Shown here: one piece after another, positions 7,393 to 15,133 of the stretch
Layout: each line of letters starts with the position of its first letter
How positions within the stretch are numbered: position 1 is the stretch's first letter
DNA from: an uncultured Polaromonas sp.
GTDB taxonomy: Bacteria > Pseudomonadota > Gammaproteobacteria > Burkholderiales > Burkholderiaceae
Length of the DNA stretch: 15,133 bases
NCBI GenBank assembly: GCA_946479075.1
Contig: CAMLDT010000072.1
Span: forward strand, 1 to 15,133
Direction of reading: 5' to 3'
Translations under genes and position numbers: made by a program
The notes under the pieces: generated by a model
The model's input: the letters and a program-made list of their open reading frames with translations, nothing else
Database searches by the model: none
What the model was told of the DNA's origin: nothing

Positions 7393-7778
7393 GTGCGACT
7401 CCCTTGACGGTCCCCCTCTATCGCGTTGCGCATGGGCGCACCGGCGACAAGGGCGACCGCTCCAACATCAGCGTGATCGCCTGGGACCCGCAGTTTTACC
7501 CGTTGCTGGTGGCGCAACTGAGCGAGGAAGCCGTGGCCGCGCATTTTGCGCATCGCCGGCCGACGCGCGTGCAGCGCTACCTGCTGCCGGGCCTGCAGGC
7601 CATGAACTTTGTGCTGGACGGTGTGCTGGACGGCGGCGTGAACGACGCACTCAACCTCGACACCCACGGCAAGGCGCTGTCGTACTGGCTGCTGGACCTG
7701 CCGGTGCAGATTCCCGCCGCGCTGGCGCCGCTGCTCAGGGGCCTTCCCGCTTCCAGTTCCCTGATTCCTGATTCCTGA
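7389..7778 (+). CDS. AtuA-like C-terminal ferredoxin-fold domain protein
   Basis: A 129-residue stand-alone version of the AtuA C-terminal domain. The hallmark is the N-terminal LYRVAHGRTGDKGDRSNISV, followed by RVQRYLLPGLQAMNFVLDGVLDGGVNDALNLDTHGKALSYWLLDLPV, typical of the small partner always seen with AtuA. The start ATG (7389) overlaps the AtuA stop by four bases, so the two should be translated together and very likely form one enzyme. The C-terminal tail after about residue 118 (LRGLPASSSLIPDS) is encoded by a CTGATTC heptamer repeat that also supplies the stop codon, so the tail is probably non-conserved. The catalytic role is unknown. Confidence 0.85.
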   Translation: MSATPLTVPLYRVAHGRTGDKGDRSNISVIAWDPQFYPLLVAQLSEEAVAAHFAHRRPTRVQRYLLPGLQAMNFVLDGVLDGGVNDALNLDTHGKALSYWLLDLPVQIPAALAPLLRGLPASSSLIPDS

Positions 7779-7781
7779 TTC
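7761..7781 (+). repeat. Triple CTGATTC tandem heptamer across a stop codon
   Basis: Three perfect tandem copies of CTGATTC (7761-7767, 7768-7774, 7775-7781) follow a degenerate start (CAGTTCC). They encode the end of the AtuA-like small protein; its TGA at 7776-7778 lies in the third copy. Gain or loss of one 7-base unit would change the frame but meet another stop quickly, so only the tail would vary. Confidence 0.8.
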
Positions 7782-7810
7782 CGATTTCAAACCAACCGAA
7801 GGAGACATTC

Positions 7811-8785
7811 ATGCAAACAAGACACCGCCCCCTGCTGCTGGCCCTGGCCGCCGGCATCGCTTTTGCGCCCGCGCTGCTGCGCGCCCAAGGCTTCCCCGAA
7901 AAGCCGATCACCTTTGTCGTGCCTTTTGCGGCCGGCAGCGCCACCGACCAGATCGCCCGCGCCATCGGCCAGGCCGTGGCGGCAGAAACCAAACAGGCGG
8001 TGGTGGTCGATAACAAGGGCGGGGCCAGCGGCTTCATCGCCTCGCAACTGGTGGCCAAGGCCCCGGCCGACGGCTACACCGTGCTGATCACCACCAACAC
8101 CACCCATGCCGCCAACGAACACCTGTTCAAAAAGCTGCCCTATGACCCGGTGAAAGACTTCGCGCCCCTGACCGGCCTGGGCAAAGGCGGGCAAATCATG
8201 GTGGTCAGCCCCAGCATGCCGGCAAAAACCGTGGCCGACTTCATCGCCCTGGCGAAGAAGGAGCCGGGCAAATACAGCTTCGGCAGCGGCAGCTCGTCCA
8301 GCCGCATGGCCGGTGAACTGCTGCAGCAGATGGCTGACATCAAGCTGCTGCATGTGCCGTACAAGAGCAACCCGCTGGCCATCACCGATCTGCTCGGCGG
8401 CCAGATCAACATGATGATCACCGACACCGCGACCGGCCTGCCGCAGGTCAAGGCCGGCAAGCTCAAGGCGCTGGGCGTGTCGAGCGCCAAACGCTCGCCG
8501 CTGGTGCCCGAGGTGCCGACCATGGCCGAGTCCGGCGTGCCGGGCTACGAGATGGGCTTCTGGTTTGCGGCCTATGCGCCGGCCGGCACGCCGCCTGCCG
8601 TGGTCAAACGCCTGAACGAGTTGCTGGTCAGGGCCGCACGCAGCGATGCGGCACGCGCCGGCTTCTACGAAGCCAGCGGCACCGAGGTGTTCACCACCAG
8701 CCCTGAAGAACTGGGGAAATTCCAGGCGGCCGAATCGCAGAAGTGGGCGCGCATCATCAAGGCGGCCGGCATCACCCCCGAGTAA
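7811..8785 (+). CDS. Bug/TctC-family tripartite tricarboxylate transporter substrate-binding protein
   Basis: A 324-residue periplasmic solute-binding protein. The signal peptide spans about residues 1-25 (RHRPLLLALAAGIAFAPALL, cleavage expected after LRA). The mature protein starts QGFPEKPITFVVPFAAGSATD, the classic Bug opening. Later landmarks are DNKGGASGFIASQLVAKAPADGYT, LHVPYKSNPLAITDLLGGQI and APAGTPPAVVKRLNELL. Family members bind carboxylic acids or amides. The ribosome site AAGGAG (7799-7804) is strong and ideally spaced. No TctA/TctB membrane genes lie in the window. Orphan Bug proteins are very common in Comamonadaceae and Bordetella, where they serve distant transporters or act as sensors. 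Its place third in the AtuA operon suggests it captures the substrate of that pathway. Confidence 0.94.
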   Translation: MQTRHRPLLLALAAGIAFAPALLRAQGFPEKPITFVVPFAAGSATDQIARAIGQAVAAETKQAVVVDNKGGASGFIASQLVAKAPADGYTVLITTNTTHAANEHLFKKLPYDPVKDFAPLTGLGKGGQIMVVSPSMPAKTVADFIALAKKEPGKYSFGSGSSSSRMAGELLQQMADIKLLHVPYKSNPLAITDLLGGQINMMITDTATGLPQVKAGKLKALGVSSAKRSPLVPEVPTMAESGVPGYEMGFWFAAYAPAGTPPAVVKRLNELLVRAARSDAARAGFYEASGTEVFTTSPEELGKFQAAESQKWARIIKAAGITPE

Positions 8786-8796
8786 GCTTGCACCGG

Positions 8797-8865
8797 ATTT
8801 GATGCGTCTTTTTGGCCTCCAGCCCTTTGGGGGCGTGCGCAAGCAGCTATCAAAAAAATAGCAAA
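8797..8865 (+). repeat. Dispersed intergenic repeat, copy R3
   Basis: The best-preserved copy: box A GGCCTCCAGCCCTTT (8814-8828), spacer, and box B GCGCAAGCAGCTATCAAAAA (8837-8856) followed by AATAGC. GCTAT pairs with ATAGC around an A-rich loop. It sits in the convergent gap between the Bug gene (ends 8785) and the small - strand gene (ends 8873), occupying nearly all of it. Confidence 0.8.
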
Positions 8866-8872
8866 CGGCGCA

Positions 8873-9496
8873 TCAGCGCCGCGCTGCGGCATCCGCATCC
8901 CGGGGCCCCAGCCGCATCACCTCGGCGCCATCAGGGCGGGGATAGGCGGACCAGTGGCGCATCTTTTCGGCAAGACCCAGCCGGGTGTGGTCGAACCTGG
9001 CCAGCAAGGCCGCATCCGGCATCGCCGGCATGACATTCCAGCGGGTGAAGCTTTCAGGCAGCTTTTCGGCGCTGGTGGCCTGCTGCAGCGCCTTGCCGGG
9101 CCGCAGCGTCCAGAACACCAGCCCATCCTGTCCAGTGCCGGCGCTCGTTTGCAACGGGGCTGCCACGACGTACCAGACCTGCCGGTCCTGGTCGATCAGG
9201 GCCACATCTTCGGGGCCGAACTGGTGGCTGAAGTGGCCAAACGGTGCGCCGGCGTCAAAGCTGATGGCCGTCGCCAGCCGCACACTGCCCGATGACGACA
9301 ACAGCTTGCTGCGTTCGTAGGTGCGCCGCAGCGTCACCACGATGATCCGCTGGTCGTGCAACTGGACTTCCTCGTCCCACTGCAGATCAAAGCGCCAGGG
9401 CGACGCCCAGCCAAATACCCAGAGGTACAACCCGGCAAGCAATGCAGCGGCCAGCAGCGCCTGCGCAGTGATTTGGAGGGCGGTACTCGGACGCAT
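8873..9496 (-). CDS. Hypothetical membrane-anchored protein
   Basis: A 207-residue protein I do not recognise. One hydrophobic segment (about residues 8-30, ITAQALLAAALLAGLYLWVF) would anchor it in the inner membrane or act as an uncleaved signal. The remainder is soluble and presumably periplasmic: beta-rich stretches such as EEVQLHDQRIIVVTLRRTYE and DRQVWYVVAAPLQTSAGTG. The last residues are Ala/Arg-rich. Coding potential is supported by sensible hydrophobic patterning and by the N-terminal anchor, but no Shine-Dalgarno precedes the ATG at 9496. The upstream - strand gene is the phospholipase-D-like lipoprotein, 144 bases away with a terminator-like hairpin between, so it is probably transcribed separately. 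Function unknown. Confidence 0.7.
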   Translation of the reverse strand: MRPSTALQITAQALLAAALLAGLYLWVFGWASPWRFDLQWDEEVQLHDQRIIVVTLRRTYERSKLLSSSGSVRLATAISFDAGAPFGHFSHQFGPEDVALIDQDRQVWYVVAAPLQTSAGTGQDGLVFWTLRPGKALQQATSAEKLPESFTRWNVMPAMPDAALLARFDHTRLGLAEKMRHWSAYPRPDGAEVMRLGPRDADAAARR

Positions 9497-9610
9497 CGTG
9501 GGCAGGGTGGGTCATCCATTGTTGGGCAAGGCCGCCGGGCGGGCAAGCCGCTTTCCGCTGGCAGGCGGGGTGCAATGGACAGGCGCACACGGCGCGCGCG
9601 CAGTAGGTGG

Positions 9611-9630
9611 AAAGGCCTCGCGCGGCCTTT
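9611..9630 (-). terminator. Probable intrinsic terminator of the PLD-like gene
   Basis: AAAGGCC (9611-9617), TCGCGC loop, GGCCTTT (9624-9630): a 7-bp perfect stem, extendable by one G-C pair, 10 bases after the - strand stop codon at 9641. The 3' arm ends in TTTC, so the U-tract is short. The stem and position are convincing, but termination would be weaker than with a long U-run. The rest of the 144-base gap (9497-9640) shows nothing else recognisable. Confidence 0.6.
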
Positions 9631-9640
9631 CGCGCTGCGC

Positions 9641-11374
9641 TCAGAGCATTTCTTCGGGCGCGAACGGGCCAATGAGCTTGAGCATCAGCTTGAGCCCGGT
9701 GCTGGCGTCGGGTTCGGTGTAGCTGTCGGTCAGCCCCGACCCCTGGGGTGCGCGCCAGACCAGACGCCCGCCGTCCAGCTCGACCTTGTAGGCACCGCGT
9801 GCCATCGCAGGCTCCATCAATGCAATGGTCTCGTTGGCGAGCTTGGCGCTGCGGATGGCCAGCGCGACCTCGGTGTTCTGCAACTGCGAACGCAGGTCCA
9901 GGTTCATCGAGCCGATCACCAGCAGTTGCCGGTCCCGCACCACGATCTTGGAATGCAGGCTGGCGCGCGAACCACCGGCCGAGCCGGAGCTGCCGGTGGA
10001 GCCGAAGCTGGACAGGGACCCCTCCTGCTCGGCGCGCATTTCGTAGAGCTCGATGCCCAGGCCCAGCAGTGCCTTGCGATAGCGGGCATAACCCACGTGG
10101 GCGGCGGGCGCGTCGTTGGAGGCCAGCGAGTTGGTCAGCACCCGGATGCGCACGCCTTTTTGCCGGATGGCGGCGAACTGCGCCATCATGCGCGGGCCGG
10201 GCACGAAGTAGGGCGAGACGATCAGCAGGTCGCTGCCTGCCTGCGACATCAGTTGCAGCAAGCCATCGACCGTGGTGTCCTGCGCCTGCTGCACGTCGTC
10301 GGCATCCGCGGCAATTTTCGAAGGCTTGTCCACCAGCAGCACCGACGGCGCCCAGGTCCAGTCCAGCAGGGCCAGGTTGGTGCTGTCCGGCAGCGGTTCG
10401 ATCACGCTGACCGTGCCATCGGGGGCCGTGGTGGTCCGCACGCCGGGCGCCACCGGTGCTGGCGGCGCCTGCGCGGGCGCCGTGCTGGCGGTGCCGGCGC
10501 CGGCCGCAGCCACTGCCGCTTCCGGTGTGCCTGCGGCTGCGGATTTGGCGGCCGGCGGCGGTTTGCTTTTTTCGATTTCTTCTTCGGTCAGCAGCGACTG
10601 CACCGGGTAGGCGAGGGGGTTGTTCCAGTACTGGTCGAAGCTGTGCGACAGCTCGCGCGCGATGCGGCCGGCCGCCAGCACGTCGGCATCGATGAAGTTG
10701 GTGCCCTGGCCCTGGCCGAAATAGGTTTCACCGAGATTGCGGCCACCGGTGATGGCCACGGCGTTGTCGGCCACCAGCATCTTGTTGTGCATGCGCCGCT
10801 GGATGCTGTCCACGTCCTTCAGGGACCCCAGAATCCGGAAAAACAGGGAGCGCCGGTTGCCCGGCAGCGGGTTGAACAAACGCACCTCGACACCGGGCTC
10901 AAACGCAATCTTCAGCACCTGGGCGTTTTTCCCGGTGGTGTTGAAGTCATCGACCAGGATGCGGATGCGCACACCGCGTGCGGCGGCAGCGCGCAGGGCA
11001 TCAAACATCCGGTCCGTGGTTTCGTCCGAATGGATCGCGTAGTACTGGATGTCCAGCGTTTTTTGGGCCGCGTTGATGAGCGCCATGCGGCTGGTGAAGG
11101 CCAGTTCGGCGCTGCTGACCAGCGCAAAACCTGAATCGTTGCGGGTGCCGGCCTTGGCAGCGCGCTGCTGCACCGCGTGGCCGATCCGGGTCGCTTCGGG
11201 ATGGGCCAGCGCCGTGGAGACCGGCCGGTCCACCTCGCTGGGCAGGGAGGCGCAGCCCGTCAGCCAGAGCGCCAGCATCCCCAGCGCCAGCCAGCGCCCT
11301 GGAGCCCAGCAAGACGTGGTGGCCGGGGTGGCCGGGTTGGTCCTGAAGGCGGAAGGCGAGGCAGCGAGGTTCAT
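9641..11374 (-). CDS. Phospholipase D / cardiolipin synthase-like lipoprotein (ClsC-like)
   Basis: A 577-residue protein with two HKD motifs. The first is HNKMLVAD (His196, Lys198, Asp203) followed by ITGGRNLGETYF. The second is HSKIVVRD (His474, Lys476, Asp481) followed by VIGSMNLDLRS. Two HKD sites identify the phospholipase D superfamily, which transfers phosphatidyl groups by a covalent phosphohistidine; the overall plan resembles ClsC-type cardiolipin synthases. A lipobox LWLTGCAS puts Cys41 at the mature N-terminus, so it is probably an envelope lipoprotein. The start is the ATG at 11374, which gives a normal lipoprotein signal; a TTG at 11452 would place 66 residues before the Cys. Two low-complexity inserts are present: Ala/Pro-rich at about residues 269-319 and Ser/Gly-rich at about 452-471, the latter just before the second HKD. 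Activity on phosphatidylglycerol or phosphatidylethanolamine is inferred. Confidence 0.9.
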   Translation of the reverse strand: MNLAASPSAFRTNPATPATTSCWAPGRWLALGMLALWLTGCASLPSEVDRPVSTALAHPEATRIGHAVQQRAAKAGTRNDSGFALVSSAELAFTSRMALINAAQKTLDIQYYAIHSDETTDRMFDALRAAAARGVRIRILVDDFNTTGKNAQVLKIAFEPGVEVRLFNPLPGNRRSLFFRILGSLKDVDSIQRRMHNKMLVADNAVAITGGRNLGETYFGQGQGTNFIDADVLAAGRIARELSHSFDQYWNNPLAYPVQSLLTEEEIEKSKPPPAAKSAAAGTPEAAVAAAGAGTASTAPAQAPPAPVAPGVRTTTAPDGTVSVIEPLPDSTNLALLDWTWAPSVLLVDKPSKIAADADDVQQAQDTTVDGLLQLMSQAGSDLLIVSPYFVPGPRMMAQFAAIRQKGVRIRVLTNSLASNDAPAAHVGYARYRKALLGLGIELYEMRAEQEGSLSSFGSTGSSGSAGGSRASLHSKIVVRDRQLLVIGSMNLDLRSQLQNTEVALAIRSAKLANETIALMEPAMARGAYKVELDGGRLVWRAPQGSGLTDSYTEPDASTGLKLMLKLIGPFAPEEML

Positions 11375-11493
11375 GGGGGGCTTTGGAGTGGCAGCCCACT
11401 TTAGCGTAAGCAGCTGTTTCAGCCGCCGCCGTCCGGCCCGACGCCCGCCCAAGATCTTGTAGGCGCCTGCCTCGACCGGGGGCCTCCTCGGGC

Positions 11494-13419
<1,926 letters not shown>

Positions 13420-13561
13420 GTTGTCAGGGATTATCCGGGTGCGACGTTTCGCATGCTGGATTCCGGGGCCATGCCGCTGACTGCGGACCGCTTGTCGTCG
13501 TTATAGTTGTTCGACGCTGCGGCGCAGTTCCCTGATCCGCCGAGCCCACGGGAAGCCAGGC
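13420..13561. promoter_or_regulatory. Divergent intergenic region, uup / ior operon
   Basis: This 142-base gap should hold both promoters. On the - strand GATAAT (complement of 13430-13435) could be a uup -10 but would leave an almost leaderless transcript. On the + strand TATAGT at 13502-13507 could be a -10 for the oxidoreductase genes, without a clear -35. A short inverted repeat TGCGA-CGTT-TCGCA (13440-13453) lies between them. GGAAG/CAGG at 13551-13560 is the ribosome site for the gene at 13562. None of these is firm. Confidence 0.35.
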
Positions 13562-14038
13562 ATGGATTTACAGATCAACGGAAAACTTGTTCAGGTCGAT
13601 GCCGATCCGGCCATGCCCTTGTTATGGGTGTTGCGCGACCTGCTCGACATGACCGGCACCAAGTTCGGCTGCGGTGTGGCGGCCTGCGGTGCCTGCACCG
13701 TGCGCATCGACGGCCAGGCGGTGCGTTCCTGCGTCACACCGGCCTTCACCCTGGCCGGCAAACGCATCCAGACCATTGAAGCGCTGGGCAGCCCCGGCAA
13801 ACCGCATGTGCTGCAGCAGGCCTGGATTGCCGAGCAGGTGCCGCAGTGCGGCTATTGCCAGTCCGGCATGCTGATGGCGGCGGCGGCCTTGCTTGAGAAG
13901 ACGCCGAAACCGACCGACGCCGACATCGATGCGGCCATGACCAATATTTGCCGCTGCGGCACCTACCAGCGCATCCGTGTGGCGATCAAGCGCGCGGCTG
14001 GGATCGCGCCTGGTGCTGCCGTAAAGAAGCGGGCATGA
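13562..14038 (+). CDS. iorA: [2Fe-2S] subunit of a molybdenum hydroxylase (isoquinoline 1-oxidoreductase alpha-type, IorA)
   Basis: A 158-residue xanthine-oxidase-family small subunit with two [2Fe-2S] clusters. The plant-ferredoxin-type domain has Cys37, Cys42, Cys45 and Cys57 (CGVAACGAC then a distal Cys). The helical domain has Cys96, Cys99, Cys130 and Cys132 (CGYC...CRC). It passes electrons from the molybdenum site to an acceptor; in IorAB-type enzymes this is often a c-type cytochrome rather than FAD. There is no signal peptide, so export would depend on the Tat-bearing partner. The ATG at 13562 follows GGAAG/CAGG. The stop overlaps the start of the next gene (ATGA). The symbol reflects family resemblance; the true substrate may be an aldehyde or an N-heterocycle. 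Confidence 0.93.
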   Translation: MDLQINGKLVQVDADPAMPLLWVLRDLLDMTGTKFGCGVAACGACTVRIDGQAVRSCVTPAFTLAGKRIQTIEALGSPGKPHVLQQAWIAEQVPQCGYCQSGMLMAAAALLEKTPKPTDADIDAAMTNICRCGTYQRIRVAIKRAAGIAPGAAVKKRA

Positions 14039-15133
14039 AAAGAAGAACCTGGCTTTTCAGTGCCGCTGGCGCTGGCGGCGCCCTCGTCGTTGGCTGGGGC
14101 CTGCTGCCGCCGCGTTCGCGCACTGGCTCCGGCAAGCTCTGGCCGCCCATGGAGGGCGAAGTCGCGCTCAATGGCTGGATCAAGGTTCTGCCCGACGGCT
14201 CGGTGGTGCTGGCCATGCCGCGCAGCGAGATGGGCCAGGGCGTCCACACCGCCCTGCCCATGCTCGCGGCCGAGGAACTGGACCTGCCGCTGTCGCGCAT
14301 CCGCATAGAGCAGGCGGGGTCTGATGCTGTTTTCGGTAACGTCGCGATGCTGGTGGCCGGCCTGCCTTTCCATCCGCTGGACCTGGAGCAGCGGCCGTTC
14401 AAGGTGCAGGCTGGCGAATGGATGGTCCGCAAGCTGGCGCGTGAACTGGGCATCAACGCGACTGGCGGCTCCAGCAGCGTGGCAGACGCCTGGGTGGTCC
14501 TGCGCACGGCCGCGGCCACAGCGCGGGCGTCCCTGCTGGGCGCGGCTTCGCTGCAGTGGCGCCTGCCGGTGGCCGAGTTCACGGTCACGGGCGGCGTGAT
14601 TTCACATCCATCCGGCAAATCAGCACACTATGGTGAGCTGGCCCGGTTTGCGGCCGCCACCCCGCCCGGCCAGGTGGTGCTCAAGGAACGCAAGGACTGG
14701 AAACTGATTGGCCGAAGCGCGCCGCGCGGGGATATTCCGGCCAAGGTTGATGGCACGGCGCGCTTCGGGCTGGATGTTCGCCTGCCCGGCATGCTTTATG
14801 CCGCCATTCGCCAGTGCCCCATGCTGGGCGGCGCCCCTGGCGCGATCGATATTGCTGCCGCATTGACCATGCCGGGTGTGGAACGTGTGGTGCGTTTACC
14901 CGGCTACGCCGGCGGGACGGCTGGTTTTGCAGTAGTTGGCAAGAGCTGGTGGCAGGCTCAGCAGGCCGCGCAGGCGATGGCTGTGGAGTGGCAGCAGCGG
15001 CCAGCGGGCGCGCTGGATTCCCGGCAGATTCAAGGCGAACTGCAGGCGGCGCTGGACACGGACGCTGGGTTCGTTTTTCATCAAGCGGGAGACATCGACC
15101 GGGCAGAGGCAAGCGCAGCCCGGCGCATCGAGG
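14035..15133 (+). CDS. iorB: Molybdopterin-binding subunit, xanthine dehydrogenase family (IorB-like), 3' end outside window
   Basis: The frame is open from the ATG at 14035 to the right edge (366 codons), encoding the N-terminal half of a large molybdopterin-cytosine-dinucleotide hydroxylase subunit. The N-terminus [20 protein letters not shown] is a Tat signal (RRTWLF), so the complex is predicted to be exported folded, with the [2Fe-2S] subunit carried along. Family landmarks are [57 protein letters not shown] and [20 protein letters not shown]. Between the first pair and TGGSSSV there is a longer segment (about residues 103-140, [17 protein letters not shown]...) than in classical IorB, which may mark a subfamily. 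It is coupled to the small-subunit gene by a 4-base overlap. Substrate unknown. Confidence 0.92.
   Translation, partial: MKRRTWLFSAAGAGGALVVGWGLLPPRSRTGSGKLWPPMEGEVALNGWIKVLPDGSVVLAMPRSEMGQGVHTALPMLAAEELDLPLSRIRIEQAGSDAVFGNVAMLVAGLPFHPLDLEQRPFKVQAGEWMVRKLARELGINATGGSSSVADAWVVLRTAAATARASLLGAASLQWRLPVAEFTVTGGVISHPSGKSAHYGELARFAAATPPGQVVLKERKDWKLIGRSAPRGDIPAKVDGTARFGLDVRLPGMLYAAIRQCPMLGGAPGAIDIAAALTMPGVERVVRLPGYAGGTAGFAVVGKSWWQAQQAAQAMAVEWQQRPAGALDSRQIQGELQAALDTDAGFVFHQAGDIDRAEASAARRIE

Noticed and set aside
7787..8842. A 351-codon open frame on the - strand opposite the Bug gene
   Set aside because: The + strand product has a signal peptide, a strong ribosome site and full Bug motifs; the reverse frame has none.
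9356..11134. A 592-codon open frame on the + strand opposite the PLD-like gene
   Set aside because: It is the antisense shadow of a gene with two intact HKD motifs. Its translation is Gln/Arg/Gly/His-rich without domain logic, as expected from high-GC codon bias.
11375..11452. TTG at 11452 as start of the PLD-like protein
   Set aside because: It would place 66 residues before the lipobox Cys. The ATG at 11374 gives a normal-length lipoprotein signal.

Overview
The window is high-GC bacterial chromosome, densely coded on both strands. It looks like a betaproteobacterium of the Comamonadaceae (Polaromonas/Rhodoferax/Variovorax type). This is inferred from three things: a Bug-type periplasmic binding protein with no transporter genes next to it, an AtuA-family operon with a divergent LysR regulator, and a small dispersed repeat with the core GCGCAAGCAGCTATCAAA-N-TAGC, which I recall (not checked) from that family. 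No tRNA, rRNA, CRISPR array, transposase, integrase or phage gene is visible. Codon use and base composition look even throughout, so the region reads as ordinary core and accessory metabolism rather than an island.

Layout, left to right. (1) The 3' end of uvrA (nucleotide excision repair) enters from the left edge. (2) Three + strand genes follow: a DMT/EamA permease with a TTG start, a hotdog acyl-CoA thioesterase, and a second DMT permease that resembles E. coli EamA (cysteine/O-acetylserine exporter) and is translationally coupled to the thioesterase. (3) A LysR regulator on the - strand overlaps the end of eamA tail to tail and is divergent from an NAD(P)-binding atypical SDR. (4) A second LysR regulator is divergent from a three-gene catabolic-looking operon: AtuA-family protein, its separately encoded C-terminal ferredoxin-fold domain, and a Bug/TctC solute-binding protein. 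(5) Three - strand genes follow: the ABC-F ATPase uup, a phospholipase D/cardiolipin-synthase-like lipoprotein, and a small membrane-anchored protein I do not recognise. (6) At the right edge, divergent from uup, sits a two-gene molybdenum hydroxylase operon: an IorA-like [2Fe-2S] subunit and an IorB-like molybdopterin subunit with a Tat signal, cut by the window end.

The most distinctive feature is the short repeat family. Three copies are intergenic, two of them just past stop codons in convergent gene pairs. Two further copies appear to lie inside the uup reading frame in opposite orientations. One supplies part of the variable linker before the C-terminal coiled coil; the other lies in the first ATPase domain. 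A second small oddity is a triple CTGATTC heptamer that encodes the C-terminus and stop codon of the AtuA-like small protein. I see no clearly novel multi-gene system. The AtuA/AtuA-C/Bug/LysR cluster is the best candidate for an uncharacterised pathway, because the other acyclic-terpene genes are absent from this window.
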